NCBI GenBank assembly: GCA_030148025.1
Contig: JASBUG010000019.1
Location: forward strand, 1-64,000
Direction: 5' to 3'
Origin: Flavobacteriaceae bacterium
Lineage (GTDB): Bacteria > Bacteroidota > Bacteroidia > Flavobacteriales > Flavobacteriaceae
DNA: 64,000 nt
Made by a program: the position numbers and the translations under genes. Shown here piece after piece: positions 35,360 to 44,492 of the stretch. The notes under the pieces were generated by a model. The model was not told where the DNA came from and ran no database searches. It worked only from the letters and a program-made list of their open reading frames with translations. Within the stretch, counting starts at the first letter, position 1. Each line of letters starts with the position of its first letter.

Positions 35360-36508
35360 ATGAATAAAAAGAAAATTCTCATAGTTTTTGGAACTAGACC
35401 AGAAGCAATAAAAATGGCTCCACTTGTTAAAGAGTTTCAAAATAATATTAATATTTTCGAGACTAAGGTATGTATTACTGCACAACATAGAGAAATGTTA
35501 GATCAGGTGCTATCTTTTTTTGAAATTACCCCAGATTTCGATCTAGATTTAATGAAGCCAGGGCAAAATCTATATGATTTAACAGCTGCGATTTTATCAA
35601 ACCTCAAACCCGTTTTAGAAGAATATAAACCCGATTTTGTTTTTGTACATGGTGATACGACCACAACTATGGCAACAAGTTTAGCAACTTTTTATTCTGG
35701 AGCAAAAATATGTCATGTAGAAGCAGGATTAAGGACTTTTAATATGCAATCTCCTTTTCCTGAAGAGATGAATAGATGCGTGACTAGTATAGTGACTAAT
35801 TTACATTTCGCACCTACAAAGACTTCTAAAGAAAATTTAATTAAGGAGAATAAAACAGAAAACTGTATAATTATTACTGGAAATACAGTAATTGACGCTC
35901 TTCTATATAGTGTTAATAAGGTTAACAGTCCAAATTTTGAAGATGAAGAGGTGAACATGCTAAAACATGTGGTTGATTTTGATAAAAGGCTAATCTTGGT
36001 AACAGGTCATAGAAGAGAAAATCATGGTAAAGGGTTTATAAATATCTGTGAAGCCTTAAAAGAGTTAGCAATTAAAAACCCTAATTGTGAAATTGTTTAC
36101 CCTGTTCACTTAAATCCTAATGTTCAAAAGCCAGTATATGATCTATTAAGCGGTGTTTCTAATATTAAATTAATATCTCCATTATCTTATCCTGCGTTTG
36201 TTTGGTTAATGGAGAAATCTTTCCTAATAATAACAGATAGTGGAGGGATTCAAGAAGAGGCGCCAAGTTTGGGCAAACCAGTCTTAGTGATGCGTAATAC
36301 TACAGAGAGACCTGAAGCAGTTGAAACAGGAACAGTATTGTTGGTGGGAACAGATAAACAAAAAATAGTAAAAGAAGCACAAACTCTTATAAATAATGAA
36401 GAAGCTTATAAGAAAATGAGCCATCTTCATAATCCCTATGGAGACGGAACCGCATGCAAAAAGATAGTAAATTACATTAAAGAAAAAGAAACAATATTTG
36501 TTAAATAA
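35360..36508 (+). CDS. wecB: UDP-N-acetylglucosamine 2-epimerase (non-hydrolysing)
   Basis: A 382-residue enzyme interconverting UDP-GlcNAc and UDP-ManNAc. Signatures are ILIVFGTRPEAIKMAPLVKE near the N-terminus, TAQHREMLDQVL, VHGDTTTTMA, HVEAGLRTFN, TGHRRENHGKG and DSGGIQEEAPSLGKPVLVMR. The ATG at 35360 (MNKKKILIVFGT) is preferred over an upstream TTG next to the rfbD stop. The stop is one base before wecC, the partner enzyme for UDP-ManNAcA. Confidence 0.95.
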   Translation: MNKKKILIVFGTRPEAIKMAPLVKEFQNNINIFETKVCITAQHREMLDQVLSFFEITPDFDLDLMKPGQNLYDLTAAILSNLKPVLEEYKPDFVFVHGDTTTTMATSLATFYSGAKICHVEAGLRTFNMQSPFPEEMNRCVTSIVTNLHFAPTKTSKENLIKENKTENCIIITGNTVIDALLYSVNKVNSPNFEDEEVNMLKHVVDFDKRLILVTGHRRENHGKGFINICEALKELAIKNPNCEIVYPVHLNPNVQKPVYDLLSGVSNIKLISPLSYPAFVWLMEKSFLIITDSGGIQEEAPSLGKPVLVMRNTTERPEAVETGTVLLVGTDKQKIVKEAQTLINNEEAYKKMSHLHNPYGDGTACKKIVNYIKEKETIFVK

Positions 36509-36509
36509 A

Positions 36510-37733
36510 ATGACGAAAACTCCAGAAGTAATAATGATTGGCTTAGGCTACATCGGACTGCCTACTGCTGCCTTGATAGCTAAAAATAGAACACCAGTAC
36601 ATGGAGTAGATATAAACCCTGGGGTTGTAGATACTATAAATAGCGGAAAAATACATATTGTAGAACCCGAACTAGATCAAATTGTTGAAGATGCTGTAAA
36701 AGAAGGCTATTTAAAAGCTGCAACAACTCCAGTTGAAGGAAATGTATATTTAATTGTAGTTCCAACGCCTTTTAAAGGAAAAAATGAACCAGATATTTCA
36801 TTTGTTGAAGCTGGAACACAAGCTATTATTCCTTTATTAAAAGAGGGAGATTTGTATATTATCGAGTCTACCTCACCAATTGGTACTACTGAAAAAATGA
36901 TGGATTTGATATACTCCTCAAGACCAGAGTTAAGAGACAAAGTATGTATTGCTTATTGCCCTGAAAGAGTATTGCCTGGGAATGTAATGGATGAATTAGT
37001 TCATAACGATAGAGTGATAGGAGGTGTAAATGAAGCTTCAACAAACAAAGCAGTTGAATTTTACAATCAGTTTGTAAAAGGGAAATTACACAAAACTAAT
37101 GCGCGTACTGCTGAGATGTGTAAGCTGGTCGAAAACTCATCGAGAGATGTTCAAATAGCTTTTGCTAATGAATTATCCCTTATTTGTGATAAAGCAGGAA
37201 TAAATGTTTGGGAGCTAATAGAGTTAGCGAATAAGCATCCAAGGGTCAATATTTTACAACCAGGTTGTGGAGTAGGAGGGCACTGTATAGCAGTGGATCC
37301 ATATTTTATAGTTTCTGATTATCCTATGGAATCCCAAATAATTGGTAAGGCGCGTGAGATAAATAACTATAAATCGTTTTGGTGTGCTGAAAAAGTACAA
37401 ACTGCAAAGCTTGAATTTGAACTAAAACACGGACGCAAACCCAAAATAGCATTAATGGGGTTAGCTTTTAAACCTAATATTGACGACTTGAGAGAATCAC
37501 CAGCAAAATACATAGTACAAAAGGTTCTTCAAAACGCTAATAATGAAGAATATTTTATTGTAGAACCAAATATATCATCTCATAAAGTTTTTAAATTAAC
37601 AGATTGCCATGAAGCTGTTCAAGAAGCTGATATAGTTGTGTTTTTAGTAGCACATAAAGAATTTTTATCGCTTAAACTATCTGATGATAAACCAGTTTTA
37701 GATTTTTGTGGTGTATTTAAAAAAGAACATTAG
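36510..37733 (+). CDS. wecC: UDP-N-acetyl-D-mannosamine dehydrogenase
   Basis: A 407-residue NAD-dependent four-electron sugar-nucleotide dehydrogenase giving UDP-ManNAcA from the WecB product. It has the Rossmann motif GLGYIGLPTAALIAK, VPTPFKGKNEPD, the YCPERVLPG segment and the catalytic cysteine in PGCGVGGHCIAVDPYF. ATG 36510 is used; an in-frame TTG lies 12 bases upstream. The distinction from other UDP-HexNAc dehydrogenases rests on the wecB neighbour and overall pattern. Confidence 0.93.
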   Translation: MTKTPEVIMIGLGYIGLPTAALIAKNRTPVHGVDINPGVVDTINSGKIHIVEPELDQIVEDAVKEGYLKAATTPVEGNVYLIVVPTPFKGKNEPDISFVEAGTQAIIPLLKEGDLYIIESTSPIGTTEKMMDLIYSSRPELRDKVCIAYCPERVLPGNVMDELVHNDRVIGGVNEASTNKAVEFYNQFVKGKLHKTNARTAEMCKLVENSSRDVQIAFANELSLICDKAGINVWELIELANKHPRVNILQPGCGVGGHCIAVDPYFIVSDYPMESQIIGKAREINNYKSFWCAEKVQTAKLEFELKHGRKPKIALMGLAFKPNIDDLRESPAKYIVQKVLQNANNEEYFIVEPNISSHKVFKLTDCHEAVQEADIVVFLVAHKEFLSLKLSDDKPVLDFCGVFKKEH

Positions 37734-37777
37734 TGAAACTGGGGAAATAGTACTGGAACTATTTTAAGTAATTTGTA

Positions 37778-39031
37778 ATGCTAAAACATAAAATTCTTAA
37801 AAGTTTATTTTTAAAAAACACTTTAAAAGTTTCATCAGGAACTTTCATTGCCCAACTATTGATGCTGGCAGGAATGCCTATTATTACTCGTTTATATGAC
37901 AAAGAAACTATAGGGGTATATGCACTTTTTACGTCTACAATAGGAATCACCACAGTATTTGTGACACTAGCATACGATAATGCTATTTTACTTCCAAAAA
38001 AAAAAGAAGACGCAAATGCAATATTGAAAATTGTAATTTTTACTTCCTTGCTTCTTTCTTTACTAATTGGACTTACTTTATTACTACCATTTGATTTTTT
38101 TTCAGAATATAGGCCAATTGCAATTTTCATAGGTTGCACCTCCTTTTTTCAGGGTATGGTAAACGCTTTAAGTTATTTTAAAATCAGATATAATCAATTT
38201 AATGTATTGAGTATATCCAAAATCTTAAGAAATGTAACCCTATTAATTTCACAAATAGCTCTTTACTACATTGCAAGTTCTTACGGATTAATTATAGGTT
38301 TTTTATTTTCTGCAGTTCTCACAATTTCATATTTGATGTACAAAGATGAGAATATAAAAGAAGCGGTGTTTAAAAGGCAGAAAAAAGCTATGATTCTGGA
38401 TAGGGCTAAGGAGTATAAAGAATACCCTAGATATTTTTGTTGGTCTAATTTAATGTTCGCGATCTCTTCAGGAATTCCAGTTTTGGTTTTTAATGAATAT
38501 TTTAATTTAGCACAAGTAGCATTATATTCAATAGCATTTAGCATTATTGCTCAACCAGCAGGTTTAATTTCAGCATCAATAAGACCAGTATTACTGTCTA
38601 AACTTGCCGAACTCAAAAGAGATGGACAGAGTATTTTAAAAATTTACAATAGAGTTTTTTACGGATTATTTGGCATAGGGGTACTTATATCAATTGGTAT
38701 TTATTTTGTCCTGCCACCTTTAGTCACATTCGTTTTTGGAGATAGTTGGACTCAAAGTGGAATTTTGACAGGAATGCTTATACCATTGTTCTTAATGGAG
38801 TTAGTTTCTATTCCTTCTTCAGTATCTTTAAAAATATACCCTTTTCAGAAATATGCTTTTTACTATACTTTTCTTTCTTTATTGATAACTATTGTTTCAT
38901 TAATTATATGTGTGTATAATAACATTGATTTTAAATATGTAGTGCTGATTTTTGCGCTATCTAAACTTCTTGTAGTGCTTTTAAATCACATGGTTGTCAA
39001 AAAGAAAATTGTGAATTACGAACTTAAATGA
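37778..39031 (+). CDS. wzx: Wzx-type lipid-linked oligosaccharide flippase
   Basis: A 417-residue polytopic protein with about 12 hydrophobic segments, beginning SGTFIAQLLMLAGMPIITRL, the usual N-terminal pattern of MOP-superfamily polysaccharide flippases. It would move undecaprenyl-linked repeat units across the inner membrane. It has no catalytic motif. The 44-base gap before it holds a weak 7-bp hairpin (37745-37764) without a T run. The gene looks more AT-rich than rfb/wec upstream, as is common for serotype-specific genes. Confidence 0.88.
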   Translation: MLKHKILKSLFLKNTLKVSSGTFIAQLLMLAGMPIITRLYDKETIGVYALFTSTIGITTVFVTLAYDNAILLPKKKEDANAILKIVIFTSLLLSLLIGLTLLLPFDFFSEYRPIAIFIGCTSFFQGMVNALSYFKIRYNQFNVLSISKILRNVTLLISQIALYYIASSYGLIIGFLFSAVLTISYLMYKDENIKEAVFKRQKKAMILDRAKEYKEYPRYFCWSNLMFAISSGIPVLVFNEYFNLAQVALYSIAFSIIAQPAGLISASIRPVLLSKLAELKRDGQSILKIYNRVFYGLFGIGVLISIGIYFVLPPLVTFVFGDSWTQSGILTGMLIPLFLMELVSIPSSVSLKIYPFQKYAFYYTFLSLLITIVSLIICVYNNIDFKYVVLIFALSKLLVVLLNHMVVKKKIVNYELK

Positions 39032-39038
39032 TAAAAGA

Positions 39039-40937
39039 ATGTGTGGATTTTCAGGGTTTATCGATTATAATAAAACTTCTTCAAAGGAAGTTTTGAAGAG
39101 TATGACTGATGTATTAACATACAGAGGTCCTGACGACAGAGGTTATTCCTTTTATGATGAAGCTAATTATCATTTAGGCTTAGGTCATAGAAGATTATCT
39201 ATTTTAGATTTATCTTCACTAGGTCATCAACCAATGAAGTATAAAAACTTGGAAATTATCTATAATGGAGAGGTGTATAATTTTAAAGAAATTAGAAAAG
39301 AACTTATAAAATTGGGTTTTGAATTTTCATCTGATTCTGACACTGAGGTAATTTTAAAATCATTTCATTACTGGGGAGAAAAAGCTGTTCTAAAATTTAA
39401 TGGAATGTTCGCCATTTGTTTTCTTGATAGAAAGAATCATAATTTAAAGATATTTAGAGATAGAGCAGGGGTTAAACCCTTATATTGGAGTTGGAATGAA
39501 GATTTATTATTATTCTCGAGTGAATTAAAAAGCTTTTCAGAACACCCTGAGTATAATAAGAAGATTAACTTTAATGCCCTAGGTTTATTCCTGCAATACG
39601 GATATATCCCACAACCGCATTCAATATTTGAAAACACGTATAAATTAAAGTCGGGACATTTCTTAAATATAGATTTACGTTCTAAACATATTGAAGAAAA
39701 GCAATATTGGAACGTTTTAGATTATTATAGAAAACCAAAATTAAACCTAAGCCTAAATGAAGCTATTGAAGAAACAGAAAGAATATTAATATCATCTTTT
39801 AATTACAGAATGGTATCAGATGTTCCCGTTGGTCTATTTTTGAGCGGAGGATATGATAGCTCCGTGACTACAGCTATTCTCCAAAAGAACAGTAAAAATA
39901 AAATCAATACTTTTACTATTGGATTTAAAGAGAAAGGATACGACGAGTCTCCTTTTGCTAAAAGAGTTGCCAATTATTTAGGTACAAACCATACAGAATA
40001 TTATTGTACTCAAAAAGAAGCGTTAGACATTATCCCGGATTTACCAGATATTTATGATGAACCATTTGGAGATAGCTCTGCAATTTCGACCATATTGGTT
40101 AGTAAACTAGCAAAGAAAGATGTAACTGTGAGTTTGAGTTCTGACGGAGGCGATGAAATTTTTGGAGGATACAGTAAATACCGACTTTTGAAAAGTTATT
40201 TTGAGAAATTCTCAAAAATTCCAGCCAGAAAACAATTGTCAAAGCTAATTCAAGGTATTAACCCCGAGAGAATACCCTTTACAAATACAATAGGTAACTT
40301 TAACACAAAATATTATAAACTAGCTAATAAGCTAGGAGCTGAAAATTCTGCCGAAATGCTTAGATATTACAGTGAATATTTTACTTTTAAAGAAACAAGA
40401 AAACTTTTAGTAAATAAGTATTCAAAAGAACATACTTATTTTGAAAATAGTATTTTGCTGACAAATGACAAGAATAGTATTGATAGTATGCTGGCAACTG
40501 ACTATCTAACATATATGGTAGATGATGTTCTTACAAAGGTTGATAGAGCAACAATGTCATTCAGTCTAGAGGGCAGAGAACCATTATTAGATTATAGAAT
40601 TATAGAATTTGTAGCTCAGTTACCACCTGAATATAAAATATATAATGGTATAGATAAGTATATTTTAAAAGAAATTACACATAAGTATATTCCTAAAAAA
40701 CTAATGGAGAGGCCTAAAATGGGCTTTGCTGTACCCATTTATACATGGTTTAAAGATGAATTAAAAGACTTGTTTTACGAATACTTAAATAAAGATCGTT
40801 TAGAGAAAGAAGGAATTTTCGATGTTGATGAGGTGATAAAGCTTAGAGATAAATACTTTAATGGTAATAAAGAAAATGTTAGAAGACTATGGTTTATTCT
40901 AATGTTTGAAATGTGGTATGAAAGATGGATGAAGTAA
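39039..40937 (+). CDS. asnB: Glutamine-hydrolysing asparagine synthase-type amidotransferase
   Basis: A 632-residue two-domain enzyme. The N-terminal class II glutaminase has catalytic Cys2 (MCGFSGF) and YRGPDDRGY; the synthetase domain has the ATP pyrophosphatase loop SGGYDSSV (about 270-277) and SSDGGDEIFGGYSKY. Classical AsnB makes asparagine. Within glycan loci, homologs such as WbpS-type proteins are linked to amidation of uronic acids, and wecC and ugd here supply such acids. So the role is more likely glycan amidation than amino-acid supply, by inference. It overlaps the next gene by 13 bases. Confidence 0.9.
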   Translation: MCGFSGFIDYNKTSSKEVLKSMTDVLTYRGPDDRGYSFYDEANYHLGLGHRRLSILDLSSLGHQPMKYKNLEIIYNGEVYNFKEIRKELIKLGFEFSSDSDTEVILKSFHYWGEKAVLKFNGMFAICFLDRKNHNLKIFRDRAGVKPLYWSWNEDLLLFSSELKSFSEHPEYNKKINFNALGLFLQYGYIPQPHSIFENTYKLKSGHFLNIDLRSKHIEEKQYWNVLDYYRKPKLNLSLNEAIEETERILISSFNYRMVSDVPVGLFLSGGYDSSVTTAILQKNSKNKINTFTIGFKEKGYDESPFAKRVANYLGTNHTEYYCTQKEALDIIPDLPDIYDEPFGDSSAISTILVSKLAKKDVTVSLSSDGGDEIFGGYSKYRLLKSYFEKFSKIPARKQLSKLIQGINPERIPFTNTIGNFNTKYYKLANKLGAENSAEMLRYYSEYFTFKETRKLLVNKYSKEHTYFENSILLTNDKNSIDSMLATDYLTYMVDDVLTKVDRATMSFSLEGREPLLDYRIIEFVAQLPPEYKIYNGIDKYILKEITHKYIPKKLMERPKMGFAVPIYTWFKDELKDLFYEYLNKDRLEKEGIFDVDEVIKLRDKYFNGNKENVRRLWFILMFEMWYERWMK

Positions 40938-42142
40938 AAAAAACAGGAATTAAAATTAAGAATGTAGATCTTTTTAACAGCTTTTTATTTATAATAAGTC
41001 CACTGCTTGCATTGCCTAATATTTTTATTAGCACTTATAATAGAAATAAATTTAGTTTAATTCTATTGTTAATATTTGCTTCTTTGATCACCTATCAATT
41101 AGTCCCTTCTGACACCAAGGATTTATACCAGTTTTATAGATTTTATAAAGATGTTAAAGATGTTGGTTTTGAGGAATTTTTACGATACCTGACCCTACAT
41201 AAAAGATTAGATTTTGTTATTTATTTTGGAATTTATTTTTTTGCAAAATTAGGTTTCTCTGGGCAATTATTCTTTTCTGTTTGTACTTTTATTACCCTCT
41301 ATTTGATCTACTCTATTTATCAGAAATTTATTGAGAAAAGAGAAGTGTCTAACAAATATTATTTTTTAGGGCTTATAAGCATTTTTATATCTATAGAACT
41401 ACTCGGGTTATATTCTGGGATAAGAAATTTACTTGCGGTTTCCATTGCGGTGTATGCTTTTTATATAGGGCTTTTTGAGGGCAAAAAAGGAAAAGGCTTT
41501 TTGCTATTGGTATTAGCATCATTAACTCATTTTGGAATATTACTTTTTTTCCCAGTATATATTTTAGGGGTTTTCAGAAAGATAAAGCCCCAAACGATCT
41601 TTGCTATTTATTTAATTTCTTTTGTTTTTCTTTCTTTTACAAAAGAATATTTATACACTATTGCAATGAGCCTACCCCTTCCTGAGACATTTGACTATAA
41701 GATAAGAGGATATTTACAGGGCTTAGATTTTATTGAAAAAGGGAATAAGGCATCTTTGTCAGCTTTAATGTCTTATAAGATTAGGGTATCCTGGATATAT
41801 TTTGCGCATGTATATCTTTTGTTTACTTATAAAAGAAAATCTGATTATAGAAATTTAATTATCCTTTTAATGTGTCTACTAAATATTTTTAGTGTGACCC
41901 CAGATATACAGTTAAGATTAACGTATTTAATTGAGATTATGTTTATCTATCTATTGTTTTATGAATATGAATACAAAAACAATAAATTATTTATAAAACT
42001 GTTTTTCGTTTTTTTAATACCAAGTTTTATTGTCAATCTAATTATTTATAGGGATTACTTTATTGAAAGTTTAGTAAACTTAAATTTTTTAACATTAATA
42101 GGTATTCTTATGAAAAAAGTAGAGTTAATATTTTATTGGTAA
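40925..42142 (+). CDS. EpsG-family polysaccharide polymerase (Wzy-like)
   Basis: A 405-residue polytopic membrane protein with about ten hydrophobic segments. The pattern VPSDTKDLYQFYRFYKDVK after the second helix and LGLYSGIRNLLAVSIAVYAFY resemble EpsG-family proteins, which polymerise repeat units in Wzx/Wzy pathways. It starts inside the asnB 3' end. A second polymerase/ligase candidate is at 47470, so which one acts as Wzy and which as ligase is not certain. Confidence 0.75.
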   Translation: MDEVKKTGIKIKNVDLFNSFLFIISPLLALPNIFISTYNRNKFSLILLLIFASLITYQLVPSDTKDLYQFYRFYKDVKDVGFEEFLRYLTLHKRLDFVIYFGIYFFAKLGFSGQLFFSVCTFITLYLIYSIYQKFIEKREVSNKYYFLGLISIFISIELLGLYSGIRNLLAVSIAVYAFYIGLFEGKKGKGFLLLVLASLTHFGILLFFPVYILGVFRKIKPQTIFAIYLISFVFLSFTKEYLYTIAMSLPLPETFDYKIRGYLQGLDFIEKGNKASLSALMSYKIRVSWIYFAHVYLLFTYKRKSDYRNLIILLMCLLNIFSVTPDIQLRLTYLIEIMFIYLLFYEYEYKNNKLFIKLFFVFLIPSFIVNLIIYRDYFIESLVNLNFLTLIGILMKKVELIFYW

Positions 42143-42198
42143 AATCAAAGAGCTAAATTTAATTTTAAACCAAGAATTAAGATTATAGAAAAATCAAA

Positions 42199-43257
42199 AT
42201 GAAAATTGCATTAGTGATACCTACTTTTTTATCTGGAGGGATGGAAAGAGTTATGAGTGAATTAGCAAATCAATGGGCTCAAGAAGAGATACATGTAGAT
42301 TTGGTTTTTCTCGTGAAACATAAACCATTTTATCCGATAAATGAAAAGCTAAACTCCATTTCCATGCCTTCTTTTAGCTATAAAAAGAAAACTTTGTCAA
42401 AACTCATTTATAAAATAAAACTTTTGTTTTATTTAAGAAGAAAGTATCAAAGTTTAAAGCCTGATGTAATTTTAAGTTTTGGAGAAGGATATAATTTGTT
42501 TGTGATTCTCAGTACCATAGGAACAAAAATAAAAATATATGTTTCTAATAGAAGTAATCCTTTTAAAAAGCTGCCATTTATGCTTCAAATCTTTGAAAAA
42601 ATTCTGTATCCACTTACAGATGGAATTTTTGTTCAGACTTCATTGGGAAAGAAAGTGGTTTACAATAAAGTAAAACACAAAAATATAAAGATCATACCAA
42701 ATCCAATTAAACGAATTCCAAAAATTGACATTAAAAAAAGAAATATTATTTTAAATATTGGGCGATTGGTTCCTGAAAAAGATCAAGCTAATTTGATTAA
42801 GATTTTTCATGAAATAGATCAAAAAGATTGGGAATTACATATTATTGGGGATGGTCCTTTAAAGGGTAAATTGACAAAACAAATAGAAGAATATGGTTTG
42901 CAAAGGAAAATAAAGTTGTTAGGGTCAAAAAAGGACTTAAGTCCATATCTTTCTCAGTCAAAAATATTTGCATTTTCCTCTATCTCTGAAGGGTATCCTA
43001 ATGCACTTTGTGAAGCCATGGCTTTTCCGTTGCCTTGTATAAGTTTTGATTGTGATGCTGGACCAAGAGATATTATAAAAGATGGGATAAATGGATTTCT
43101 AATCGAGAAAAACAATGTAAAAGATTATAAATCAAAATTACTCCAATTAATGAATTCAGAAAAACTTAGAAATAACCTCTCACAGAAATCACTTGTAATT
43201 AGAGATTCTCAAAGTATTGAAGAAATCAGTCAGATGATGCTGAAGAACTTTGAGTAA
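42199..43257 (+). CDS. Glycosyltransferase family 4
   Basis: A 352-residue GT-B glycosyltransferase. The N-terminal PTFLSGGMERVMSELANQWA is the acceptor-side Gly-rich loop with the MER variant common in capsule GT4 enzymes. The C-terminal donor-binding part has NIGRLVPEKDQANLI, GDGPLKGKLTKQI and the E-x7-E region SEGYPNALCEAMAFPLP. It acts on the cytoplasmic face of the inner membrane. The sugar transferred is not readable. A 56-base AT-rich gap precedes it with no clear promoter. Confidence 0.9.
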   Translation: MKIALVIPTFLSGGMERVMSELANQWAQEEIHVDLVFLVKHKPFYPINEKLNSISMPSFSYKKKTLSKLIYKIKLLFYLRRKYQSLKPDVILSFGEGYNLFVILSTIGTKIKIYVSNRSNPFKKLPFMLQIFEKILYPLTDGIFVQTSLGKKVVYNKVKHKNIKIIPNPIKRIPKIDIKKRNIILNIGRLVPEKDQANLIKIFHEIDQKDWELHIIGDGPLKGKLTKQIEEYGLQRKIKLLGSKKDLSPYLSQSKIFAFSSISEGYPNALCEAMAFPLPCISFDCDAGPRDIIKDGINGFLIEKNNVKDYKSKLLQLMNSEKLRNNLSQKSLVIRDSQSIEEISQMMLKNFE

Positions 43258-43314
43258 TAGAAATATCAGTTGATTATTAATATTAAAAAGCTAATTCAAA
43301 AAGAGACATACAAA

Positions 43315-44466
43315 ATGAAAATATTAATAAATGCCTCTACTCTAGTTGTAGGAGGAGGTGTTCAAGTTGCTCTTAATTTCATAAAACACACATTTGATAA
43401 TAAAAACCACAATTTTTATTATATTCTCTCTAAGGAATTATTTGAGCAATTAGGTTCGAACATTAAAGAAAAAAATCACTCCATTATTAATGTTTCTCCA
43501 GCGAAAAGAATAAAAGGAATAAGATCCAGGAAGTTGATTAAAGTAATAGAAAAAGATTTTAAACCAGATATTGTGTATTCTGTTGGAGCTCCCTCATATG
43601 TCTTTTTTGAAACTACAGAGGTACTAAGGCTTACTAATTCATGGTTGTTCAGTGATAATACATTAGCTTTTTCAACCTATCCAGTGCTAAAAAAGTACAT
43701 TACCCGTTTTATTCTATTCGTTCAAAGATTTTATATCCGTAAAAAAAATTACATAATTACTCAAACAGAGGTTGCAAAAAACGATATATCAAATAAGTTT
43801 AAGATAAAAAAGGATAAAATCTATGTTATTCCAAATGTATATTCCTCGATTTTTGATATTAGAATAAAAGATATTGAGAAAACATCTATAAAAACTAAAA
43901 TCTTTTGTTTTGCTGCTCCATATAATCATAAAAATATTGAAATCATTCCAGAGGTTGTGAATGAATTAGCTATGAAGGGTTTAAAAAACTTTGAGTTTAT
44001 TGTAACCATTCCACCCGATTTTAATCCAGAATGGTATCAGAAATTTCTTCAAAGATCCAAAGAACTAAAAGTAGAAGGTTATATAAAAAATTTAGGAAAA
44101 ATCAATTTTGAGGATGCACCCAGATTATATCAACAATCAGATGTTTTGTTTTTGCCAACACTTTTTGAAACATTTAGTGTTACTTATCTTGAAGCCATGG
44201 CTTCAAAATTGCCTATTGTCACCACTAATTTACCATTTGCAAAAGAAGTTTGCAGTAATGCAGCGCTATATTTCACACCCAAAGACCCAAAACAAGCTGC
44301 CAATCGTATATTTGAGTTAATAACGAATAAAGATTTGAAAGAAAGTTTAGTTTTGTTTGGGCAAAAGAAAATAAAGACATTTGCAAAGGAAAGTGATGTG
44401 TATTCGAGACACATAGAAGTTTTAGAAAAAATATACAAAGTAAAAATTGATGAAGAGCGTAATTAG
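43315..44466 (+). CDS. Glycosyltransferase family 4 (GT-B)
   Basis: A 383-residue glycosyltransferase starting MKILINASTLVVGGGVQVAL, the GT4 N-terminal strand and Gly-rich loop. The donor-site segment FETFSVTYLEAMASKLPIVT (about 293-312) follows. ATG 43315 is used; an in-frame TTG 45 bases upstream lacks the family N-terminus. The acceptor and donor are unknown. The gene is followed after 26 bases by the interrupted CapK-like gene. Confidence 0.88.
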   Translation: MKILINASTLVVGGGVQVALNFIKHTFDNKNHNFYYILSKELFEQLGSNIKEKNHSIINVSPAKRIKGIRSRKLIKVIEKDFKPDIVYSVGAPSYVFFETTEVLRLTNSWLFSDNTLAFSTYPVLKKYITRFILFVQRFYIRKKNYIITQTEVAKNDISNKFKIKKDKIYVIPNVYSSIFDIRIKDIEKTSIKTKIFCFAAPYNHKNIEIIPEVVNELAMKGLKNFEFIVTIPPDFNPEWYQKFLQRSKELKVEGYIKNLGKINFEDAPRLYQQSDVLFLPTLFETFSVTYLEAMASKLPIVTTNLPFAKEVCSNAALYFTPKDPKQAANRIFELITNKDLKESLVLFGQKKIKTFAKESDVYSRHIEVLEKIYKVKIDEERN

Positions 44467-44492
44467 GTTTTCTACCCTTAAAATAAAGGTTA

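Noticed and set aside
37745-37764. Hairpin AAATAGT/ACTATTT between wecC and wzx as a terminator
   Set aside because: The stem is only 7 AT-rich base pairs and no T run follows.
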